A stretch of 64,000 nucleotides of DNA, taken from assembly GCA_030432295.1 (NCBI GenBank), contig JAUIHI010000010.1, positions 123,599 to 187,598 of the forward strand. Direction: 5' to 3'. Below, piece by piece: positions 45,404 to 57,864 of the stretch. A model generated the notes under the pieces. The model searched no databases and was not told where the DNA came from. It saw only the letters and a program-made list of their open reading frames with translations. Both the position numbers and the translations under genes were made by a program. Positions within the stretch are counted from its first letter, which is position 1; each line of letters starts with the position of its first letter. The stretch comes from Anaerolineae bacterium. Its GTDB lineage: Bacteria > Chloroflexota > Anaerolineae > Caldilineales > Caldilineaceae.

Positions 45404-45415
45404 ACGCGCACCTTC

Positions 45416-45697
45416 CTAGTGATAGTCCACAATCTCTACGTCAAACGCATCGCCATTCTCAAAACGAAAGCAAATTCGCCATTGGCTGTTGATACGAATG
45501 CTCCACTGACCCAAGCGATCGTGGCGTAGTGCCTCTAACCGATTCGATGGAGGTAGCCGTAAATCCCCCACCTGAGTGGCAGAGTCTATCTGCATTAAGC
45601 GCATACCTGCCCGTCTTTTGATGTCGGGCGGCAGCCGACGGGACCGACCTGTCTCGAAGAATCGTTGCGTCTCGTCATCAGCAAACGATCGAATCAT
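45416..45697 (-). CDS. higB: HigB-type toxin (ribosome-dependent mRNase)
   Basis: A 93-aa RelE/HigB-superfamily protein: MIRSFADDETQRFFE at the start, PPSNRLEALRHDRLGQWSIRINSQWRICFRFENG in the middle and a DVEIVDYH end, the pattern of the plasmid-maintenance killer family. HigB cleaves mRNA on the ribosome. ATG 45697. It is directly upstream of and co-transcribed with higA. Confidence 0.92.
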   Translation of the reverse strand: MIRSFADDETQRFFETGRSRRLPPDIKRRAGMRLMQIDSATQVGDLRLPPSNRLEALRHDRLGQWSIRINSQWRICFRFENGDAFDVEIVDYH

Positions 45698-45723
45698 CTC
45701 AGAATCTCATCATCCCATTTCTT

Positions 45724-47331
45724 TTATAGCAGCATCGCCGCCTGTAGGCGGATGGATTTGATGCGACCGGCCAGTTGGTCGTTCTTTTCGCCCCGGAAGC
45801 GTTCTTCCAGCCCGCGCAGGCTCTCGACAAATTCCTTGGAGAGCAGCTCCCGGTTAGCCTGCAACATGCGGCGCACCTCGCCCTCGTCCTGGATCGAGAC
45901 CAATTGGTTGAGCAGGCGCAGGTCCGGTGGCAACTGTTCTTGCAGAATGCCCACGGCTATGTTGTAGACGCTGCGCAGACGCTTGACCGCAAACTCAGCG
46001 TTCTTCTCCTGGGCCTGCTCGATGTTGGAAGCCAACACAGCCAGGAACATTTCGTTGACCGAATCCTTGTGTTCCTGGAGCATCTCCTCCGGGTTGGGGG
46101 ACTGCAACACCTCTTGCAGAAAGGCTTGCACCTCCTGCATCATCGCTTCCTGGCTCTGGGATTGGCCTTGCTGGCTCTGCTGGGCCAATTCGACCACCAG
46201 TTCGCGCAGGGAGAGCAGGGGCGCACACACTTCCGGGTCATCGGTCGCGTCGATGCGGGCGGTCAAGGCCAGCAGGAACTCGTAGTCGGCCATGCCTCGT
46301 GCCACAGAGAGCAGGGACATAGCGATAGATTCGCCTTCTTCGTCGGTCTGCCAGTATTCCAGCAGCAGGTCGAGAAAATCGTCCCGGCTCATATCCGGGC
46401 GCAGGCGACCAATGGCCTGGCGCAGCACTTCTTCCATCGCCTTGACCTCTGCGCCCACCGGGGTGGTTTCGAGCAGGTGGGTGCGCAGTTGGGAGATCGA
46501 TTCCACAGCCTCCTGCTGGCCCTGTTGGCTCAACGCTGCCACTACCTGGCCGAGAAGGGTGAAGAAATCCCGGTTGATCAGATGCTTGCGGCGTTCCACC
46601 ACCAGTTGCATCGCTTTGGCGTCAGGAACCAGACGCACGAGACTGGTCACCAGCTCGGACTGTTCCCGTTGCATGCGCAACATCTCCGGCGTCACGCCCT
46701 CGAAGCCCCAGAACTTCTCCAGAAAGGAGTCCCAGTCGTAGAACTGTTTGGGGTTGAGCATATAGCCCCGGCGCTGTTCGCTGGGCAAACGGCCCATCAG
46801 CGCTTTGCTCATCTCGCCGATCACCTGTTGTATCTGCATATCCTGCATTTGGGTCTGTTGGGGAACCAGCACACCCAAAAACTCATTCTCCGGGTCGTGG
46901 ACCATCAGGGGGGCGCTCAACGCACCGCCCGCGCCACATTTCTGGCAGACGGCCGCGTTGATCTGGCCGCCCAGCATTGGCTCCCGCAGTTCCGGGTTGG
47001 CTCCCAGATCAATAATGCTGAATACACCTGCGGTGAAAGGCGTGCCACAACTGGGGCACTGGACCTGCACGCCCTGGGGTGGAAAGAGAAACTCCGGGCG
47101 ACCACCGGGCTGCCCACGGCGGGCTGGCGCAGGTTGCGCGGGTTGCGCGGGGGAAGGAGGGGCATCCGCTTCTGGGGTGGACACAGGTGCAGCCGCGGCT
47201 GTTCCAGCCTCCTCCGCAGGCACGGGTTTCTGTTCTTCTTCTGTTCGTTTGCGGGCAAAGCCTTTGGGCAGTTCAATTCCACCCGTGGGCTGCTGGGGCG
47301 CGGGGCCTTTGGGCGTCCAAATCTCGCTCAT
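45724..47331 (-). CDS. CpXC domain protein
   Basis: A 535-aa protein. An Ala/Pro-rich N-terminus (about 1-90) is followed by CPSCGTPF...CQKCGAGG (about 104-145), the two CpXC pairs of the CpXC domain probably binding a zinc ion, with LMVHDPENEFLGVLVP behind. The rest is helical with several leucine-rich, coiled-coil-like stretches (AKAMQLVVERRKHL and others). The function of the family is unknown. AAGGA precedes ATG 47331. No obvious partner lies nearby. Confidence 0.85.
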   Translation of the reverse strand: MSEIWTPKGPAPQQPTGGIELPKGFARKRTEEEQKPVPAEEAGTAAAAPVSTPEADAPPSPAQPAQPAPARRGQPGGRPEFLFPPQGVQVQCPSCGTPFTAGVFSIIDLGANPELREPMLGGQINAAVCQKCGAGGALSAPLMVHDPENEFLGVLVPQQTQMQDMQIQQVIGEMSKALMGRLPSEQRRGYMLNPKQFYDWDSFLEKFWGFEGVTPEMLRMQREQSELVTSLVRLVPDAKAMQLVVERRKHLINRDFFTLLGQVVAALSQQGQQEAVESISQLRTHLLETTPVGAEVKAMEEVLRQAIGRLRPDMSRDDFLDLLLEYWQTDEEGESIAMSLLSVARGMADYEFLLALTARIDATDDPEVCAPLLSLRELVVELAQQSQQGQSQSQEAMMQEVQAFLQEVLQSPNPEEMLQEHKDSVNEMFLAVLASNIEQAQEKNAEFAVKRLRSVYNIAVGILQEQLPPDLRLLNQLVSIQDEGEVRRMLQANRELLSKEFVESLRGLEERFRGEKNDQLAGRIKSIRLQAAMLL

Positions 47332-47460
47332 TCGATGGCATCCTTATGTGTGGCTCGCCCGGTCGTCCGGGCGAGGGGGACTCTGGTCAATCTCTTTATT
47401 CTACTGCAAAGGGGAGGAAGGGGAAAGATTGGGGATTGGGGAAAAGGGAAAAGAGATTGC

Positions 47461-47528
47461 AGAGATTGGAGATTAGAGATTGTGTAGTGTCGATTGGCGC
47501 ACAACACAAACTCTAATCTCCAATCTCC
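47461..47528. repeat. Stem-loop repeat of GATTGGAGATTAGAG words
   Basis: AGAGATTGGAGATTAGAG (47461-47478) pairs with CTCTAATCTCCAATCTC (47511-47527) over 17 bases; the loop has an inner TTGTGT/CAACACAA pairing. Words AATCTCCAATCTCC recur inside the ligA coding region (49060-49090), whose stop lies just downstream of this element. Confidence 0.85.
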
Positions 47529-47533
47529 AATCC

Positions 47534-49783
<2,250 letters not shown>

Positions 49784-49793
49784 TCTTTTTCGT

Positions 49794-50549
49794 CTATGGA
49801 TTCGCTGTTACGCTCAAAAAGTCCCCCGCGGCCCACCCCACCAACTGGTCTGCCGGGTCGTTGACCACCCGGATGCGATACCAGAAGTAGCCGTCGGCTT
49901 CGACGGGATAGTCGCCGTAGTCGCCGCCGGGGGAGAGGACGAGAAAGGGTGCGTCGTCGTTATAGATGCCCAGGGTCAGCCCGCCGGTTCCGGGTGACGA
50001 GCGCAGACGGATGCCCTGTCCGCTGGTGTTGGCGACAACCACTTGCATCCCCGCGTTCAGTCCGACTTCCGGTGGAGGCTCGACAGGCAGGGCGGTCGGT
50101 TCTGCCGCATCACTCTCGGCTTCTGGGGTAGCCAATACAACGCTGCCCACCACACCGGATGCGGGCGTAGTCTGCACAACCGGTTCGTCGACGGTACGTC
50201 TGCCCAGGGAAAACCAGAGCGCAACGACGACGACGATTGCCAGAGCGGAGACGATCCCCCAGAGCGGCAGGGGGCGTCCCAGGCGGCGGGCAGAACTGGG
50301 CGTGACAGATGCATCGAGTGTGCCTGTCTCCCAGCCGACCTGGCTGTGGGCCACATCCACGGGCAGGGAGACGCCCCTGGCCTGGGCGGGCACGGCCTCG
50401 AAGACCGGCTCCGCGTTGTGGGCAGTGGGTGTCGGTTCGGTCACGGGCGCAAAGACTGGCTCATCGACGGGCAACGGTTGCGCATCGAAAACGGGTTCGT
50501 CGTAGTCGTCCGCTGGATATGTAGAGTGGGTCCGTTTCGCTTCGGACAT
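49794..50549 (-). CDS. Hypothetical membrane protein with C-terminal SH3-like domain
   Basis: A 251-aa protein: acidic, Pro/Glu-rich N-terminus (1-60), one transmembrane segment (LPLWGIVSALAIVVVVALWFS, about 93-113), a Pro/Ala/Glu linker (about 120-155) and an SH3b-like domain (GMQVVVANTSGQGIRLRSSPGT...GYFWYRIRVV...GWAAGDFLSV, about 165-248). Extracytoplasmic SH3b domains often bind cell-wall or protein ligands. No function is assigned. ATG 50549 follows AAGGAAGACTGATAAG. Confidence 0.82.
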   Translation of the reverse strand: MSEAKRTHSTYPADDYDEPVFDAQPLPVDEPVFAPVTEPTPTAHNAEPVFEAVPAQARGVSLPVDVAHSQVGWETGTLDASVTPSSARRLGRPLPLWGIVSALAIVVVVALWFSLGRRTVDEPVVQTTPASGVVGSVVLATPEAESDAAEPTALPVEPPPEVGLNAGMQVVVANTSGQGIRLRSSPGTGGLTLGIYNDDAPFLVLSPGGDYGDYPVEADGYFWYRIRVVNDPADQLVGWAAGDFLSVTANP

Positions 50550-50568
50550 CCTTATCAGTCTTCCTTTC

Positions 50569-50584
50569 TATCCGTGTATACAAA
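50569..50584. repeat. TATCCGTGTATACAAA repeat remnant
   Basis: This 16-base word is the outer end of the 31-bp stem-loop at 39607-39681 and the single arm at 57801-57830, here without a partner arm. Confidence 0.6.
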
Positions 50585-50600
50585 CCTTACTGCCCATTGC

Positions 50601-52436
50601 TTACCGGTCACTTTTTGCATCCTTCAGCATCCCCAGCATCTCCGCCAATGGCCGAGTATTGAGCACATCCGCTGCTGTCACCCAGCCTCGCCGGGCCGTG
50701 TGAATGCCGTAGGGCAGCAGGTCGATCTGTTCGGTGCTGTGGGCGTCGCAGTTGATGACCAGCGTGCAGCCCAGTTCCACAGCCCGGCGTGCGTAGGCTC
50801 CGCTCAGGTCCAGCCGGGCCGGGTTTGCGTTGATTTCCACGATTGTACCCGTCTCGGCGCAAGCCTGCAAGACCCGTTCCAGGTCGATATCCGACGGCTC
50901 CCGGCGACCGATCAGCCGCCCGGTGGGGTGGCCGAGGATGTCTACGTGGGGGTTTCGCACGGCTTTCAGACAGCGCTCGGTGATGGTCTCCCGGTCTTGG
51001 CGCAGACCGATGTGGATGGAAGCCACCACCACATCCAGCGTGGCCAGCACTTCGTCGGGCAGACCCAGCGTGCCGTCGGCCAGCACCTCCGCTTCCGTGC
51101 CCAGCAGCAGACGGAAGTCGTCGCCCGCGGCCGCATAGCCCGCGTTGAGCCGGTCGATCTCGGCCCGCTGTTCGGCCAACTTCGCCGCGTCCACGCCCTG
51201 GGTCACGCCCAATCCGATGCTGTGATCGCTCACATTCCAATAGCCATAGCCCTTGGCCTGGGCAGCGGCGGCCATCTCGGCAATTGTGCCTTTGCCGTCG
51301 CTGAAAACTGTGTGGCTGTGGAGTTCGCCCACAATATCGCCCACTTCGATCAGCCGGGGAAGACTGTGTTGCCGAGCAGCCTGGATTTCGCCGCTGTTTT
51401 CCCGCATCTCCGGCGCCACCCACTCCAGGCCGAGAAAGGCGTAGAGTTCTTCTTCTGTCTCGAAATAGCGATCAGAAACCGAGTTTTTCGCTTCGTGAGT
51501 TCCAGGGCTATCGGGACTCTTAAAAAACTCGGTTTCTTTACCGTCGCTGGTCAGGGAGTATTCGTTGAGACTCCAGCCCTGCTTTTGGGCCAACTCGCGC
51601 ACGGCCACATTGTGGGCCTGGCTGCCGGTGAAATAGGCCAGGGCCGCTCCCCAGTGGCGGGCCTCCACCACCCGGATGTCCACCTGCATTCCGTTGGGCA
51701 GGGTGACGCTGGATTTGCGATCCCCCGCGCCCAGAATGTCCACCACCTGGGGCAGGCTGCGAAAGGCTTCCATCACCGCGACGGGCTGCTCGCTGACGGC
51801 CAGAATGTCCACATCCCCAATCGTCTCCCGCCAGCGGCGCAGGCTGCCCGCCAACTCGATCTTCTGAATTGTGCCCGCTGGCAGAGCGGCCAGTAGATCG
51901 GCGATGATGCCTTCGGCCAGAGGGCGGGCCGTGCCGATGGGTGTGCGATCGTCGGCGCGCCGGGCCAGGAGTTCGATGCCTTTGAGTATCTTCTCCTCGC
52001 TTTTGGCCCCAAAGCCTTTCAGCCCCCGGATGCGTTCGGCCTGGGCCGCTGCCTTCAGTCCCTCTACACTGGTGATGTCCAGTTCTTCCCACAGCCGCTT
52101 GGCCGTCTTTGGCCCCACATCGGGGACCCGCATCATCTCCACCACCCCGGCGGGGACCTGTTCTGTCAGTTTGTCGTAGAGGGGGATGTGGCCGGTGGTG
52201 AGCAGATCGTCGATCTTCTCGGCGATGGCCTGGCCGATGCCGGGGATGCTGCGTAACTCCCCCGCGGCGTGGATGGTGTGGATGTCCCGGTTGAGTTCTT
52301 CAATCGTGCGGGCTGCGTTCTGATAGGCGATGATTTTGAAGCGGTTTTCGCCCAAAATCAGCATCAGATCGCCGATGGCAGCAAAGACTTCGGCTACCTG
52401 GCGGTTGCTAAGACGGGCTGTTTCGGAGTCGGACAC
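50601..52436 (-). CDS. polX: DNA polymerase/3'-5' exonuclease PolX
   Basis: A 611-aa PolX family repair polymerase. HhH motifs [15 protein letters not shown] and [12 protein letters not shown], polymerase nucleotidyl site [18 protein letters not shown] (about 192-209), and a C-terminal PHP exonuclease domain [18 protein letters not shown] (about 368-385), [11 protein letters not shown] and [16 protein letters not shown]. The start is GTG 52436 after GGGAGAAAC. Residues about 300-322 ([20 protein letters not shown]) come from a palindromic repeat (51474-51537) in the linker between the polymerase domain and PHP. Confidence 0.93.
   Translation of the reverse strand: MSDSETARLSNRQVAEVFAAIGDLMLILGENRFKIIAYQNAARTIEELNRDIHTIHAAGELRSIPGIGQAIAEKIDDLLTTGHIPLYDKLTEQVPAGVVEMMRVPDVGPKTAKRLWEELDITSVEGLKAAAQAERIRGLKGFGAKSEEKILKGIELLARRADDRTPIGTARPLAEGIIADLLAALPAGTIQKIELAGSLRRWRETIGDVDILAVSEQPVAVMEAFRSLPQVVDILGAGDRKSSVTLPNGMQVDIRVVEARHWGAALAYFTGSQAHNVAVRELAQKQGWSLNEYSLTSDGKETEFFKSPDSPGTHEAKNSVSDRYFETEEELYAFLGLEWVAPEMRENSGEIQAARQHSLPRLIEVGDIVGELHSHTVFSDGKGTIAEMAAAAQAKGYGYWNVSDHSIGLGVTQGVDAAKLAEQRAEIDRLNAGYAAAGDDFRLLLGTEAEVLADGTLGLPDEVLATLDVVVASIHIGLRQDRETITERCLKAVRNPHVDILGHPTGRLIGRREPSDIDLERVLQACAETGTIVEINANPARLDLSGAYARRAVELGCTLVINCDAHSTEQIDLLPYGIHTARRGWVTAADVLNTRPLAEMLGMLKDAKSDR
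51474..51537. repeat. 15-bp palindromic element inside polX
   Basis: AGAAACCGAGTTTTT (51474-51488) pairs perfectly with AAAAACTCGGTTTCT (51523-51537), loop 34 bases, read in frame by polX. Confidence 0.85.
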
Positions 52437-52521
52437 GGGCAGTTTCTCCCGGTGAATTGGGTGACGGTGTGGGAAGAATTATAGCATAGATTGGGTCGCA
52501 GGGGGTACTGAGCGGGCAAAC

Positions 52522-52560
52522 AAAAGAGCGGGTGGACACTATCCGTCCACCCGCTCTTTT
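52522..52560. terminator. Bidirectional Rho-independent terminator
   Basis: AAAAGAGCGGGTGGAC (52522-52537) pairs perfectly with GTCCACCCGCTCTTTT (52545-52560) around a 7-base loop. It lies just downstream of the large secreted-protein gene (which ends at 52580) and upstream of polX; on the minus strand it terminates the former. Confidence 0.9.
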
Positions 52561-52579
52561 CTGGTCAATTCTGGCCGGC

Positions 52580-55500
52580 CTACCGGTTGATATGTGGCAG
52601 GTAGAGCGGGCCAAAGACCTGGAAAGTGCGGCTGACAGTGGCCTGGTTGTTCTGGCTGTCGGTCGCTGTCAGTTCTACTGTGTGCAAACCCGGCGCCAGC
52701 CCGGAGAGAATCAATCCCTGGCCTGTGCCCCCGGCCTGACCGTCCAGTGTCCAAACCAGGCCCGCATCGTCCAGGTTGCCATCTTCGGGGTCATAGGCTC
52801 CGCCTGTCACCAGTACGTCGCCAGCCTGCACAAAGCCGTCGGCTTCCGGGCTGTCGATGTGGGCCAGGGGCGTCTTGTCAGTCACAGTGAAGTTGGCGTC
52901 GGACTCGTCGGAACCGGTGTTCACCCCGTCGGAGGCCGTTACACGAATCCGGGCCTGGCTGCTGCCCTGGAGGGTGCTGGTGTCGCTGAGGACGAAGCTG
53001 GTGGTCGGGTGCATTGTCGTCAGCGTTTCCCAGTTCGTGCCGCCGTCCGCGCTGTATTGGATCAGATAATAGAGCGGGTCCTGATCCGTATCTTCAGCAG
53101 TCCACTCGATAGTCAGCGGTCCATCGACGGTTTCACCGCCGTTGGGCGAAGTGATCTGCACCGTCGGTGCGTTGGCGCTGACACCCATACGGGCGAGTTC
53201 CTGGCCGTCAGAGAGCAGCCGGATGAGGGCCGTGCCCGGTTGATAAGGCACAGTGGCAAAGAGCACCTGGCTGGGGCTGTGTTCAAAGGCTTCGGTGGGC
53301 GTTACCACTTCGGTTGCCAACAGACTGCTCTGCGCGTCCAGAAACTCCAGAGTGAAAGCAGGTTCGGCCCAGGGGTGTGCGTGGGTGCGGGGCACGAACT
53401 GGGCTTCCACTGCCTGTTTCAGCTTTGTGCGGTCCAGGGCATCCGGGGGGATGCGATAGGCCGGGAAGAGAATGGCCGAGGGGGTGGTGGGCGTGATGAT
53501 ACCGCCGATGATCAACATTTCCTCGCTGGCCAGGATGCGTGCCAGGGCATCCGTGGCGTCGGCTTCGGCAGCCGAGACCGCGGCCCGATTTTGCAGACCC
53601 CGCCAGGTGTAGTCGGATACCCATTTTGTGTTGCCATAGGACATAAAATCCGCGGCCCCGTTGGGGGCAATGACTTGGCTGCTGCGCCGGTCAAAGCCAT
53701 AGAAACTGGATGTGCCTGTATTGGCGATCTGGCAGCCGGGATAGGGGTAGCTGGTGTTGAGATCGCTGGGGCTGCCACAGTTTACGTGCTTCCAGCGGCT
53801 ACCGAAGACCCCATTGTAGTTGTGGGCCAATTCCTGGGCCATTGTAGCCCCGCCACGAATGCTGTTGAAGCCGCTGCCGCCGCTCTCCATCTTGACGTAG
53901 GAAGAGCCGATGGCGTAGTTGGCGTAGCCCAGATTGATCCCGCCGCTGGAATTGTTAGTATTGGTGTCCGGGCTGACCATTCCCATATAGTGGGTGTAGG
54001 CTCCCGAACTGTTGCAGCCTGCCGGGTTGGATGTGAAAGTGTTCCAAGTGATCAGATGGAACATCAATTCGTCGGCTTGGCCGGGCAGCTCCCAGGGGCA
54101 ACTGCTCAGCCAGAGGAAACCGCAGGGCCGTTGCATCCGGCTGGAGACCTGATAGTAGCGGAAGTCAGCCAGCGGCCAGAGGGTCTCGAAGCGACCCATA
54201 ATGTCCCAGAAGCCGGAGCTGGCGGTGGTGAAGTTGGAGCCATTTGTGCGCACGGGCCGGGTGACTACACAGATGGGTTCCTGGCCGCCGAAGGTGCGGG
54301 TGATGGAGAAGGTGTTGTTGCCTTCGTTGTTCTCCGGGCGGAAATTGAAGGGGTCGATCTCTGCCCGGAGTTGGACGCTGCCTGTGCGCCAACTGGACGG
54401 CAGCCAGAAGTTGAAGGTCGTGTTGATGTTGGCCCGATCCGCTCCGCCGGTGCTGACACCGATGGAGCCGTTGATGGGGTAGATGGGCGATCCCGCAATC
54501 TCTACGCCGCCCCGGAAACCCCGCAGCCGGGCGGAGACCGGCGAAGCATTCTGGCCTGTGCTGATGGGGTAGACCCGCACAAATGTCTGTTTGTTGGCCG
54601 TGAGCGGGACATCATTGGCCAGATTTTGGATGCCCTGGTTGATCTCAATATCGACGATCCGCAGGTCCAGGGCAATCGCGGTTGCCGTAGGCGTGCGGGT
54701 GGGTGTCCTTGTAGGCGTGCGCGTCGGTGTACGGGTGGGGGTGCGGGTTGGCGTACGCGTGGGTGTACGGGTTGGTGTTGCCGTCGGCGTGCGGCTCGGA
54801 ATCGATGTCGGGCTGGCTGTGCCAGTAGGTGTTGGCGTGCTGACCGTGCCGGTGGCTGTCGCGGTTACAGTTGGTGTGTCTTTCTCGATTGCCGTCTGTG
54901 TGGCTGTCGCCGTCGGCGTGGCTGTTGCCTGATGGCCGGGGAGCAGATAATCTTCTGTCTCGCCCAAATCGTAGCCAGCCTTCGGGCCGCTGCCATCCTC
55001 CGCTGGGGCCGGTTCGTTGCTGATGCTGATGCGCAGCCAGCTATTCTGTTCGGGGTTGCCAACACCTGTGTAGAAGACGGGTGTTGTGAAGTTGAACGTG
55101 CCTGGTCCAGACAGCTTAATTTCCTGGTTTTGCACGGCCCATTCACCGCCATACACGTTTATATCGCCAATCTGGCACCAGGTGATTTCACCCCATTTTC
55201 CGTTTCTGTCGAAATCTATCCAGACATTGACATAGGCCACCTCTGGCGCGCCAGGGTAGACAGTGACTGTGTAATTGAATTCCTGATAGGTGCAGGGTTC
55301 GAAGGTGGGAAAGTCCTTGGGGGCACCGTCGTCCTTACCGTCCATATCCGCGCGCCCGGCTTTGGGATCGATGTTGTTTACCCCGTCGTCGTCAGGTCCA
55401 CTGTCGGCCTCACTCTCCCGGCTGATGCCCTGGCCCAGATGGTAGTAGAGTTTGTCATTCTTGTGGATGGGGCCGTAGGGCGGCGAACCTGCCAGGTAGA

Positions 55501-56341
55501 CCGACGGGAATTCGGCTTGCACGCCGGGATAGGCCTCCATCGGATTGCCGCTGCCATTGGTGGAATCGGGCGCGTCGCCCAGGTCTGGGACGGATGCGTC
55601 GCAGGTCTTTCCCGTCTTCAATACCACCGGCTGCCAAGTGACAGGTTGGTCAAAGTATTGGCTCGACGGCATCCCGTAGTCATCGCCCTGATCATTCACC
55701 CAGTGATGATAGACGGCCAGACCGAAGTGGGCATCGCATGGCTCACCTGTCAATTCCAGAGAGACCATTTCCAGGGGGATGGCGAACTCAGCCTCGTCCA
55801 TGTCTTCCGTTTTGGCCTGGGCGTTCCAGTCGCTCAGTGTGATGGGCTTGTAACCGTTGGGTTCACCGTTGCCAGCCAGACTCTCCAGATCGCCGGTGGT
55901 CATCCCCACCCGCAGAGAATAGTCGTCTGTTTGGGCGACCGCCTCTGCCCCATTGTTCCTGTCCAGATAGACACTTACAAAGCGTGCCTTCAATGATCCC
56001 AGAGTGCCTCGCATGCAGACGTAAAGTGTTTGGCCATCGTGCTTGACCGCAACCTGTCCCTGAAATTGTTGGGCATCGGTGAAGCCAAAGAAGGCTGCAT
56101 CTTCGTATTCGGAACCGAAGCTGCAAACCCCATCCACTTCGATGGGAAGCTGGGACAAGGGAATCTCCGTGGGGCCCTGGGATTGCCGTACTTCTGCTGG
56201 AATCTGCGCGAGCAGAACGGAGCCGTCGGATGGCGAAGCCTCAATGCGGCTTGCCTGCCAAAAAGCAAGGCTCACAAGCAGAATACTCAACACAGAAAAG
56301 GCAAGGAGAAGGCGGCGGATAGTCGCTTTGGGCGGCAGCAT
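52580..56341 (-). CDS. Large secreted multi-domain protein, GEVED plus metzincin-like domain
   Basis: A 1253-aa secreted protein with an N-terminal signal-like helix (residues 9-31, [20 protein letters not shown]). In order: a cohesin/carbohydrate-like region (about 35-245), a GEVED domain ([13 protein letters not shown]...SISNEP...[10 protein letters not shown], about 370-465), a Thr/Pro/Arg tandem linker (about 515-555), and a metzincin-like region with [10 protein letters not shown] then ADFMSYG about 95 residues later. Two Ig-like/Fn3 domains follow, and the C-terminus is LYLPHINR. The first His of the HExxH motif is Gln. AGGAGGAATT precedes ATG 56341. Confidence 0.85.
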   Translation of the reverse strand: MLPPKATIRRLLLAFSVLSILLVSLAFWQASRIEASPSDGSVLLAQIPAEVRQSQGPTEIPLSQLPIEVDGVCSFGSEYEDAAFFGFTDAQQFQGQVAVKHDGQTLYVCMRGTLGSLKARFVSVYLDRNNGAEAVAQTDDYSLRVGMTTGDLESLAGNGEPNGYKPITLSDWNAQAKTEDMDEAEFAIPLEMVSLELTGEPCDAHFGLAVYHHWVNDQGDDYGMPSSQYFDQPVTWQPVVLKTGKTCDASVPDLGDAPDSTNGSGNPMEAYPGVQAEFPSVYLAGSPPYGPIHKNDKLYYHLGQGISRESEADSGPDDDGVNNIDPKAGRADMDGKDDGAPKDFPTFEPCTYQEFNYTVTVYPGAPEVAYVNVWIDFDRNGKWGEITWCQIGDINVYGGEWAVQNQEIKLSGPGTFNFTTPVFYTGVGNPEQNSWLRISISNEPAPAEDGSGPKAGYDLGETEDYLLPGHQATATPTATATQTAIEKDTPTVTATATGTVSTPTPTGTASPTSIPSRTPTATPTRTPTRTPTRTPTRTPTRTPTRTPTRTPTATAIALDLRIVDIEINQGIQNLANDVPLTANKQTFVRVYPISTGQNASPVSARLRGFRGGVEIAGSPIYPINGSIGVSTGGADRANINTTFNFWLPSSWRTGSVQLRAEIDPFNFRPENNEGNNTFSITRTFGGQEPICVVTRPVRTNGSNFTTASSGFWDIMGRFETLWPLADFRYYQVSSRMQRPCGFLWLSSCPWELPGQADELMFHLITWNTFTSNPAGCNSSGAYTHYMGMVSPDTNTNNSSGGINLGYANYAIGSSYVKMESGGSGFNSIRGGATMAQELAHNYNGVFGSRWKHVNCGSPSDLNTSYPYPGCQIANTGTSSFYGFDRRSSQVIAPNGAADFMSYGNTKWVSDYTWRGLQNRAAVSAAEADATDALARILASEEMLIIGGIITPTTPSAILFPAYRIPPDALDRTKLKQAVEAQFVPRTHAHPWAEPAFTLEFLDAQSSLLATEVVTPTEAFEHSPSQVLFATVPYQPGTALIRLLSDGQELARMGVSANAPTVQITSPNGGETVDGPLTIEWTAEDTDQDPLYYLIQYSADGGTNWETLTTMHPTTSFVLSDTSTLQGSSQARIRVTASDGVNTGSDESDANFTVTDKTPLAHIDSPEADGFVQAGDVLVTGGAYDPEDGNLDDAGLVWTLDGQAGGTGQGLILSGLAPGLHTVELTATDSQNNQATVSRTFQVFGPLYLPHINR
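54689..54799 (-). repeat. 12-bp tandem repeats encoding TPTR
   Basis: About nine 12-base units vary around GGCGTGCGGGTG/GGTGTACGGGTG and encode TPTRTPTR on the minus strand, forming an extended interdomain linker. It is prone to length change and is not a CRISPR array. Confidence 0.85.
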
Positions 56342-56691
56342 AATTCCTCCTGAATCTCTACGATTGGACCATTGAAATAGACGGACTACTCAGACTCATG
56401 CAGGCTATTAAACCTGGCAAGCAGGTGAATCGTCAGGGGTGATCTGTAACACAAAAAGTGCCACTTTGGGTGACAGCCCGGCGGAAGTCGACGAGTGTTT
56501 AAGATCGTATGGGGAATGAGAATATAGCTCACATAAGTATACCGTCATTGACTTGGTATCTGTCAAGCGGTGATTCCCCTATGAACACCCGCCGATTTCC
56601 TGGCTTGTCATATTTTGCGCTTAGTGGCATTGTAATTTGTGAGAAATCACTATTCTGACCGAATCCTTCGATCTCCCAAAGGAAGGCGCAC
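56342..56691. promoter_or_regulatory. Divergent intergenic region
   Basis: No gene is seen in the 350-bp gap between the divergent secreted-protein and Gfo/Idh genes. TTGAC (56548-56552) and GTCAA (56562-56566) form a short symmetric site. A clear AAAGGAAGG RBS lies before ATG 56692. I could not identify a convincing -35/-10 pair. Confidence 0.3.
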
Positions 56692-57735
56692 ATGACGACT
56701 GACGACCCCTCTCCGGTTCCCTTTCGTGTAGTTCTGGCTGGCTGCGGCGGTATCACCCGGGCCTGGCTTAACCACGCGGCTGAGCGCACCGATCTGGACT
56801 TTGTGGGACTGGTCGATCTTTTTCCAGAGAATGCGGCCAAAGTCCAGGAGCAATTCGGCCTCTCCAACGCCCGTATCGGCATAGACCTGGACCAGATGCT
56901 GTCAGAGACCCGCCCGGATATTGTCTTCGACTGCACCATTCCCGCCGCGCACAAAAGTATCGTCCTCACCGCTCTGGCCCACGGCTGTCACGTCCTGGGC
57001 GAGAAGCCCCTGGCCGAGTCTATGGCCGACGCGCAGGAGATGCTGGCGGCAGCCCAGGCCAGCGGCAAGACCTACGCTGTCATCCAGAACCGGCGCTATC
57101 TGGACAATATCGTCCGCTTTCGGGAGGTGATCCGGGCCGGGCAGATCGGCCCGCTGACCACCCTCAACGCCGACTTCTATCTGGCCCCCCACTTCGGCGG
57201 TTTTCGGGATGAGATGGAGCACGTGCTGCTGATCGATATGGCGATCCATTCCTTCGACCAGGCCCGCTATATCGCCGACGCCGACCCGGTCAGCGTCTAC
57301 TGCCACGAGTGGAACCCGGCTGGCTCCTGGTATGCCCACGGCGCGTCGGCCCAGTGCATCTTCGAGATGACGAATGGGCTGGTTTTCAACTATCGGGGGA
57401 GCTGGTGCGCCGAGGGCTTGCAGACGGCCTGGGCCTGCGACTGGCGGGCCATCGGCCAGAAGGGCACGGCCCGATGGGATGGGGAGGACGAGATTCAGGT
57501 GGCCGCGGTGGTGGGCAACGAAGGCTTCTTCCACGAGACCGAACGGCTCGATCCGCCAGCCACACCCCCGCTAGAATTCACCAGCCACGCCGGGGTGATC
57601 AACGAATTTGTCGAATCGTTGAAAGCGGGTAGACTGCCCCAGACCGTCTGCACCGACAACATCAAAAGCCTGGCAATGGTCCACGCCGCCATCGAAAGCG
57701 CAGAGAGTGCACGGAAGGTGGCGGTGGAATTTTGA
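56692..57735 (+). CDS. Gfo/Idh/MocA family oxidoreductase
   Basis: A 347-aa dehydrogenase: Rossmann opening RVVLAGCGGITRAWLNHAAERTDL (8-30), FDCTIPAAHKSIV, GEKPLAESMADAQEML (about 102-117), and a C-terminal sheet domain with MAIHSFDQARYI (catalytic His region) and GLVFNYRGSWCAEGL. It is the first of a plus-strand run with a PIG-L deacetylase and a second such oxidoreductase, so it may act on a (deacetylated amino) sugar. ATG 56692 after AAAGGAAGG. Confidence 0.9.
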   Translation: MTTDDPSPVPFRVVLAGCGGITRAWLNHAAERTDLDFVGLVDLFPENAAKVQEQFGLSNARIGIDLDQMLSETRPDIVFDCTIPAAHKSIVLTALAHGCHVLGEKPLAESMADAQEMLAAAQASGKTYAVIQNRRYLDNIVRFREVIRAGQIGPLTTLNADFYLAPHFGGFRDEMEHVLLIDMAIHSFDQARYIADADPVSVYCHEWNPAGSWYAHGASAQCIFEMTNGLVFNYRGSWCAEGLQTAWACDWRAIGQKGTARWDGEDEIQVAAVVGNEGFFHETERLDPPATPPLEFTSHAGVINEFVESLKAGRLPQTVCTDNIKSLAMVHAAIESAESARKVAVEF

Positions 57736-57798
57736 GTTGCGAATTGCGAATCGATAACAACAAAAACAGGAACGCAGATTTCACAGATGACGCAGATT

Positions 57799-57830
57799 GA
57801 AATCCGTGTTCCTTTTCATCCGTGTATACA
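57799..57830. repeat. Single-arm copy of the TATACACGGATG repeat
   Basis: Bases 57801-57830 match the right arm of the 39607-39681 stem-loop at about 28 of 30 positions. The left arm is lost or rearranged to a CGCAGATTTCACAGATGACGC sequence. Confidence 0.75.
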
Positions 57831-57864
57831 ATCCGGCTATTCTCCCAACAGAAAGTGATGTGTA

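Noticed and set aside
54689..54799. Regular 12-bp repeats as a CRISPR array
   Set aside because: No spacers; the units encode a TPTR linker in frame.
52532..55996. Very long plus-strand reading frame opposite the secreted-protein gene
   Set aside because: It is the antisense shadow of the minus-strand gene; its translation is Gly/Ala/His-rich without any domain, and GC-rich DNA commonly leaves such open frames.
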